NCBI GenBank assembly: GCA_025617745.1
Contig: CM046858.1
Span: 54,290,545-54,354,544 of the forward strand
Length of the DNA stretch: 64,000 nucleotides
Origin: Heliocidaris erythrogramma
Lineage: Eukaryota > Echinodermata > Echinoidea > Camarodonta > Echinometridae
Reading direction: 5' to 3'
Shown here: positions 57,801 through 64,000 of the stretch, in pieces
Position numbering within the stretch: the first letter of the stretch is position 1
Layout of the letters: each line of letters starts with the position of its first letter
The notes under the pieces: generated by a model
Seen by the model: only the letters and a program-made list of their open reading frames with translations
The model's database searches: none
Told to the model about the DNA's origin: nothing
Program-made: the position numbers and the translations under genes

Positions 57801-58359
57801 ACCCCCCCCCCCCCTTTAAAAAAAAATGAAAATTTTCTTCACAAACCCAGCATTATATCTTGACAAACTGATATTAGAATGAAAGGGGGAAAACCCTGTG
57901 TAATAAGTGAAATATATACATGCATATATATGTATATTTTATTTCTACTCTCCCAAAACATAACTTGGAATGTACATTATAATCCCACCCTCCTACTTGT
58001 ATAAACTGTGATCACAATGTAGTAAATACATAAAAGAAAGTATCCTGGGCTTATAATACAAAAACTCCATCCTATAGGCATTTCTACGACAGGAAATGAA
58101 ACAAAGGAGCGTTATGTAATAGGACAAAGAGGCAGGGTTCTACAAAGACTTTTTGTCAAAGAAAAGAAACACTATGAATAGAAAGCTCTCAGCCCAGATT
58201 ATCTCCCTGTAATACCTAAATGGTTATCAATTTGAATGGACTCTAAAACTGTACAATAGGTATATTTTGTAGGGATACATGATATCTTTTTATTCTTCTT
58301 ATTTTTTCTAATTCTAGCCCCTCCGTACATTTCTGACAGAACCCCTATTTTTCACTTGG

Positions 58360-58780
58360 GTCGCGTTTATCATCTTTCCCCAGTTTGAAACGGCTTTCCA
58401 AAAGCCCTTTCCAAAGCCCTTTCCAAAGCCCTTTGGAAACGGCTTTCAAAATACGTTGCGTTTATCATCTCATCGACAAGTTGAAAACCGACGCAGATGC
58501 ATTGCGCAGTTTTACCCGAGGAGAAGGGTCTAAACGGCGCGCGCTTTTTTGTTTTGGCTATCGCTAGTATAGTGCAGCGTACGTAGCTAGTGTACTCTGG
58601 GGAAACACGTCCGTATAAAGTCTTTTCAAAACCGCTTTGCGTTTATCTCTCTTTTTGTAACCTGTTTCGGAAATTTGCGACTTTCAAAAAGGCTTTCCGA
58701 ACCCCATAATCAAAACAGCTTTGCGTTTATCATCTCTAAAAAAATCACTGAAAGCCCTTTGGAAAACCTTAACTTGCTAA
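58360..58780. repeat. Cluster of TTGCGTTTATCATCTC and AAAGCCCTTTCC repeats
   Basis: gcgtttatcatct-like motifs at 58363, 58458, 58639 and 58723. Between them are three tandem ccaaagccctttc units and several ggctttcc/ggaaagcc inversions. Likely a small non-autonomous element of unknown class. Confidence 0.6.
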
Positions 58781-60238
58781 TGCAACACCCATATTTTTCC
58801 TGAATGGAACATTCCTATTATATGTGCTCTGACATGGGTCAATAGGGTTTACATGTATGAACAGAGAAGAAAATGAGAGTTTTGACCCCAAAAAGCAAGA
58901 TTTTTAAATCATTTAGTTTGGAATTTAGGGGTGGAAAATGATTTACTTTTAATGTTTTCATTGAAAGGATATATTAGAGAATATAATTTGTGTAGAAATT
59001 AATTGCGTAAGATGAAGAGAAGGTATGATAAAATGGTGACAAACATGCATGAAGGTTAAAGTCTGACTTTGCCGTTTTTGGGTGGCCAGACAAGGGGGGA
59101 ATGTACAGAATGGGTGGCACCGTAGGGTTTGTCAGGAATACATGCCAAAATATTTGAGAAACACAATGTTCTAAAATTGTCCTATTTCCGCCTGTTGGGA
59201 GCCAGAAGGGCGGTAACTCATATACTTTAACACAGAGTTAATGCCCTTCTTCCTCCTAACAGACGTTTTGTTCAAAGAAATAGACGTTGTTTCATGGTGC
59301 ATGATGTTTTGGAACCAAACTCATTGTATTGCCTTTCTGGTTTCTGTTTTCTGTTTTTTTTTTTGGTTTTTTTTTTGGGGGGGGGGGGGGTGGTGTACTT
59401 TCCTATAGAAAGTTATTCTTAAGTAGTACTGTAACAGAGTACATTCTTGCAGAAATGTCAATTCTGATTTATTTTTATTATTATCATTATATTGTTTTAA
59501 TGGATTTATCATTTTGGATCCCAACATTTCAAGTTTTAGACACAGGATTCGTATAACATTTCATTGTTGCGGTAGTTTTTAAGAGGCGGTTGGCGGCGTC
59601 GTCATGGGAAATGATGGAACGGGCGGGTCAGAAGCATCCGTGAATGATACGAGCTTCAGGATAAGTTAATTGGCATCATGTACTGCTAACTCATTCTAAT
59701 TATAAAAAAAAATCTATGGATTCTTAGACCTAACTTGTTTGAAGTGTTGTGTTTGCAGCTACTTTCAATTTTAATATAATATCAATGTCAAAATAATCAT
59801 GATTTTGATTGAAAATGATATCTACCACAGTAAATAAATTAATGTTGCAATATCTAAAAAGCAAAGAAATCGCGGAAGATTCCGTACTTTTATTAAAAAC
59901 GGAAAATATAAAATACACATAAGATACCACAAACTGCAAGTATTTTCTCATCAAAAATGGTAGATTAATTCGTAGATATAGCGTAAACAAACATTATTTC
60001 AATGTATAACATTTACCCTGCCGTGTGTCCGTTTTATCAGGCTTTTACTAAAGTATCATTAAAACAAACCATTCGTAACCCCCCCCCCCCTCTTTTTTTT
60101 ACTTTGAAGGGCTATACATTATGGTTCCCCAGAGAAACCAAAATAACATGAAGGGAACGAAGACAGGTAGAAGTGAAAGATGACCGACTCTAGCAACCAA
60201 AGGAATATGGTGTATGAGCGAGGAAGTATATTTGAATG
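58781..60238. other. Intergenic, no gene recognised
   Basis: A poly-T/poly-G junction at 59357-59391, a C-run at 60080, and a short GC-rich patch at 59575-59640. No open frame with recognisable motifs. Confidence 0.55.
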
Positions 60239-60597
60239 CAGTGGCGTAGCTACATAGGCGACTTTAGGGTACGTGCCCCTCCTCCCCCCCCCCCCCAAAA
60301 AAAAAAAAATCAAAAAAAAAATCAAGAAATAAAGAAATAAATAAAAGATAAATAAAATAAGAAATCGAATTGCGAAAAAGGGAAAAAGGGGAAAGAAAAG
60401 AGAAAAGGTGAGAAAAGAGAAGGGGAAAGAAAAAGGAAGAGAAAAGAAAGCGATTGTACCCCTTCCCGCACCCTCCCCTTAATTAGTGACTCCGTAAATT
60501 CGCATTTGATTTTTTTATTAAGACCTGTGCCCCCTCCCCCATGATGCCAGTGCCATGCCAGTGCCCCCTCAATGGCTGGACTCTTGCTACGCCACTG
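60239..60597. mobile_element. MITE with CAGTGGCGTAGC termini
   Basis: Left cagtggcgtagctac, right ttgctacgccactg. The interior is a C-run, A-run and purine-rich tract. Termini resemble widespread non-autonomous hAT-like elements. No clear target duplication. Confidence 0.7.
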
Positions 60598-60950
60598 TGT
60601 GTGTTTGCGTGTGTGTGTGTATCTTCGAGCGTGGGCTGGTTGAATACGCTGTATTAGTCTGAATTATGACAGGATATAATGGGATTATCAAAGGTGGGGG
60701 GGGGGGGGTGTAAGATAAATATACGGAACAAAGGATGGTGTGCAGTTGATAGAAAGAAAGTGACAAGAGTCAACCAAATAAGTGTATTTGAAATTTGATT
60801 ATTGCCTATGAGAAATATAGCAGAGCAATTAGGTAGTCCTACAGTGAGTAAATACGTTTACCTGTTCTGTCTTACTTGTTATTAGCTGCAACTATACACC
60901 GGTGATATATTGTAAGATGCTTTCAAACGTAATAATGAAATACTGTATAT

Positions 60951-62560
60951 GAATGAATGAATGAATGAATTTATTATCCAATGCAATAATCATCATTGTA
61001 CATGTTCACAGTGATATCTCGTTACATAAGAGTGCAAAGATAATAGGAACCAGAAAATAGCATGAATGCTAGTCGAGTCTGGTCCCTTGTATTTAGACAG
61101 TTACAAAGAATATTTCCTATATAATGTGTTACTGTTCAGTAATATATTACTGTTGGCAGTTATCAGTTATTATAATACTTGCTTTAAAATATTATTAAAT
61201 GAACAATCTGTAATGTAATGAATCTACTGATGATAATATGTAGTACATGTATATCATAAAAAATGTATACATACAACACAAACTAAAAAGTATTTACATT
61301 AATGAGATAAATACAGTGTATTTTAAGAATAATTTCAAAGTACATTAATTTTCTAGCATATATTGGACAAGAGCTTTACGAAAACTTGACCTTGATGACT
61401 TTTTCCTAATTGTGACTGGAAGGTCATTCCAAAAAATTGTACCTAGGTAAGATAAACACTCTTTTCCTAGGCTCTTCTTAACTTTTGGTATACAGAGATT
61501 CTCATCTTCTTTTTTCCTTGTACTATATCCGTGTTGAATTAGTGAGCAATATTGTGACAATGAATGGGGCTAAATAATGGTCTTGATCTTGTCATGTACG
61601 TACTGAATGTTATAGCACGTATTGCCATTTTTTGAATTAATAATATAGAATTAAGGTCAACCTTCCTAGCTCCACCCCATACTTCGATACCATATGTAAT
61701 ATGAGGCTGCATGAATGTCTTATATAACATAATCAAAATATTTTTAGGCATGAAGTTTCGCAGTCGGTATAGGATACCAACTTTTTTGCGTATACACAAT
61801 TTGACTTTGTCAATATGAGTTTTCCACGTTAAATGTTTATCGATGTCTACTCCAATAAATGTTGTAACATCTACTTCACACAAATCTGTATCCATGATCT
61901 GAATTCTTCCTTGCACATTAATTGCCTGTCTTCGACCTCTAATTAGCATGTAATTTGTCTTTAACAAATTTATAGTGACTTTATTAACATTACACCAATC
62001 TAGGAAGTTCTTTAATTCCATTGTTATTTCTCTCAAGTCTATCTCGTACTTTCTGACTGGAAATGTATGAAATAGATTGGAATCATCAGGAAACAATCTA
62101 AAAGTAAAGTAGTCACTTGAGTTTGGTAAGTCGTTAATATACAAAAGAAAAAGAGTTGGTCCCGAAACAAATCCCCGAGGTACACCGCAAGTTATTGGTT
62201 TGTAATCGGAGAAAACCCCATTACAAATTACATATTGAAATCTATTTTCTAAATAATCTTTAAACCACTGAAGAGGCACACATCGCACCCCATAATGTTT
62301 TAGTTTTTTAAACAGTATGCTATGATTTATGGTATCAAATGCCTTTTTAAAATCAATAAAAATTCCTATAGTAACCATCCCTTTATCTATCGACTTAATA
62401 ACATCATTAATCAGATTGTTTAAGGAGAGCTTTGTACTATGTTTTTTCCTAAAACCATATTGATGCTTATACAATATCTCATTCTTTTCTAAGAAATTCA
62501 ATAATCTATCGTTTACCACTTTTTCTAAAAAATATGACAGCTTCTATTATATACCCCATA
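60951..62560 (-). mobile_element. CR1-like LINE fragment with (ATTC)n tail
   Basis: On the minus strand the 3' end is a (ATTC)n array (60951-60970), typical of CR1/L2-type elements. It is 5'-truncated near 62560 inside the reverse transcriptase, just before gattggtcaaaac. RT coding runs 62545-61345 with one frameshift. Confidence 0.85.
61345..62545 (-). pseudogene. CR1-like reverse transcriptase with altered catalytic motif
   Basis: Blocks seen: HQYGFRKKHSTKLSLNNLIN, GIFIDFKKAFDTINHSILFK (palm A), GVPRGFVSGPTLFLLYINDL (normally GVPQGSxLGP), RLFPDDSNLF (palm C, normally FADD), INLLKTNYMLIRG, and LYKTFMQPHITYGIEVWGG. After SPIHCHN the frame shifts to the C-terminal part ending SSRSSFRKALVQYMLEN. 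The Ala-to-Pro change beside the two catalytic Asp and the GVPRG change suggest an inactive copy. Confidence 0.85.
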
Positions 62561-62878
62561 TTAAGATTCTAGGCCTCTGATTGGTCAAAACTGCAGGCAT
62601 GAAATTCGCTACTGACCGCAGAGCAGTATTGCAAGACAAAATGTACCGGACATAGATTTACTTTGCGCGTATAATGCAAGATGCGCATGAACCTATCAAT
62701 GGATACGTGCAGTGAAACACGCGCACTGCTTCTAAATTGGTTAATTTACCTACAAATATATACGTTTTGGCCGACATATTTTGTCAAAATATCTCGATTT
62801 GAGAATTCCCATGCGGGATGCGGTATATAAAACAAATACTGTCGACTCCTTATTTTTCGGGTTGCTGTTCAAACTAAA

Positions 62879-64000
62879 CTCCTCAAAAAAAGTTTGGAAA
62901 TCTGACTTTGATCGATCATTTCTCCCGAGTCTTAGTGATTATTGATGTTTGATTGATACCACTGAAAAGATCATTTAATTCTCTTTAAAATGATACCCTA
63001 CATGATATGATTATCGTTCACATGGAGGTGCAGTGCCTTGAAATGTGGGGCAAGGTCAAAATTCAAAAGTTGCAAAATGACACAATATTGAAAGTCACTG
63101 TTCTTTTTTTACCGTGGTGATGAGTGAGTTTCCCAGTTGTTTCTTTTGTTTTCATGCATCTTAACATCAACATTAACATGGAATCAAACAAACCTCTGCA
63201 CAAGCAAACACATAACAAACAAACAAACATGCATGCATGGGTATTTCAAAACACGACTCAAACCATGTTATCTCACAGAACCATCCCTACATCAACCACA
63301 ACAAAACATCAAAAATGAAGAGGCAGGGGCTTGATTTAATGGATTTTCATCTTTATTGTCACATACAGAGGGATACAGAGATCTTTGATTTCATCAATTA
63401 ACATGATTAAGGCTCAGTAACGGGTGGAAGACCCAAGTGCTTGCACCACCGCCTGGCGGCCTGGTACCGCCTCCTCATGCTGCTGATGAGTTTCGTGATT
63501 CGTTGCTGTGGAACGGCATTCCATTCTTCAATCAGAATCTGACGCAGTCCTGCCAGTGTCGTTTCATTGGTGACTCTATTCCGCACAGACTGGCCGAGTT
63601 AATCCCAGAGATGCTCGATGGGGTTTAGGGATGGGGTTTAGGTCTGGGCTGCATGCAGGCCACTCCATTCTCGTGATCTCTCGAGAAAATCGCTGACCAG
63701 TCTCGCTCTGTGGGGTCTCGCGTTGTCGTCTTGCAGGATTGCGTCGTTCCCCATATTCCTTAAATACGGGACAGCTGTTGGTTGGAGGATCTCGTCTCTA
63801 TACCTCTGAGCAGTGAGGTTTCCGTCAATGACAACAAGTTCTGTTTTTCCTGCAGTCGAGATGCCTCCCCACACCATCACCACGGTAAAAAAGAACAGTG
63901 ACTTTCAATATTGTGTCATTTTGCAACTTTTGAATTTTGACCTTGCCCCACATTTCAAGGCACTGCACCTCCATGTGAACGATAATCATATCATGTAGGG
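62879..64000 (-). mobile_element. Tc1/mariner element with long TIRs, running off the window
   Basis: 62994-63122 is the inverse of 63879-64000 and near identical over 122 bases, differing in one A/T-run length (7 versus 6). The left arm probably starts at ctcctcaaaaaaagtttgg (62879). The right end lies beyond the window. The interior holds only the C-terminal half of a transposase, joined straight to the right TIR. Confidence 0.85.
63407..63883 (-). pseudogene. Tc1-type transposase, C-terminal part, broken
   Basis: VMVWGGISTAGKTELVVIDG and AILQDDNARPHRARLVSDFL carry the second catalytic Asp. The third motif NPIEHLWD follows a short duplication (gggtttagggatggggttta, 63622-63641 region) that shifts the frame, and the next codon is a stop where Glu/Asp-Leu-Gly would be expected. 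The tail reads RQILIEEWNAVPQQRITKLI-like sequence to the stop at 63407-63409. The N-terminal DNA-binding domain and first Asp are absent. Confidence 0.85.

Overview
This is eukaryotic, animal genomic DNA. It is AT-rich, with intron-split genes, canonical GT/AG splice sites and dense families of small DNA transposons, LINE fragments, tRNA-derived SINEs, microsatellites and very long poly-G/poly-C runs. The gene content (a choline transporter, a uronyl 2-sulfotransferase, a GT10 fucosyltransferase) and the repeat style suggest a marine invertebrate deuterostome, with an echinoderm as my best guess. That lineage call is an inference, since no species marker is present.

Layout. (1) 1-15397, plus strand: the 3' seven exons of a high-affinity choline cotransporter gene (SLC5A7/CHT1-like). 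Its large introns hold direct repeats, a SINE, a degenerate minisatellite, foldbacks and MITEs. (2) 15.4-23.6 kb: intergenic DNA with MITEs, a 5'-truncated LINE (17.6-19.07 kb) and a TA-flanked MITE carrying two divergent tRNA-like Pol III modules (21.3-21.8 kb). (3) 34207-23971, minus strand: a complete eight-exon uronyl 2-sulfotransferase (UST-like) gene of 354 codons. Its introns host a dead Tc1/mariner copy, a hAT-like MITE and small foldbacks. (4) 35-54.2 kb: more MITEs, then a tandem segmental duplication of a single-exon alpha-1,3-fucosyltransferase gene. The first copy (45683-47175) is nearly intact, and its flank carries a 4.3-kb L1-like insertion with a 16-bp target duplication. The second copy (52985-54141) is a decayed, 3'-deleted pseudogene, and its flank carries two large insertions, one containing a further nested foldback. 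(5) 54.2-64 kb: no recognised host gene. It holds MITEs, an odd bidirectional GGACAAYTACCCC array, a CR1-like LINE fragment, and a Tc1 copy with near-identical inverted repeats that runs off the window end.

The host genes are not an operon. Two of the three act in Golgi glycan modification (2-O-sulfation of uronic acid; fucosylation) and one in presynaptic choline uptake. Comparing the two fucosyltransferase duplication units gives empty and filled sites, so several mobile elements can be bounded and ordered in time. Three single-base deletions, two in the transporter and one in the fucosyltransferase, break otherwise well-conserved frames. They may be assembly errors or real lesions. I found no CRISPR array, operon, rRNA or complete functional tRNA.
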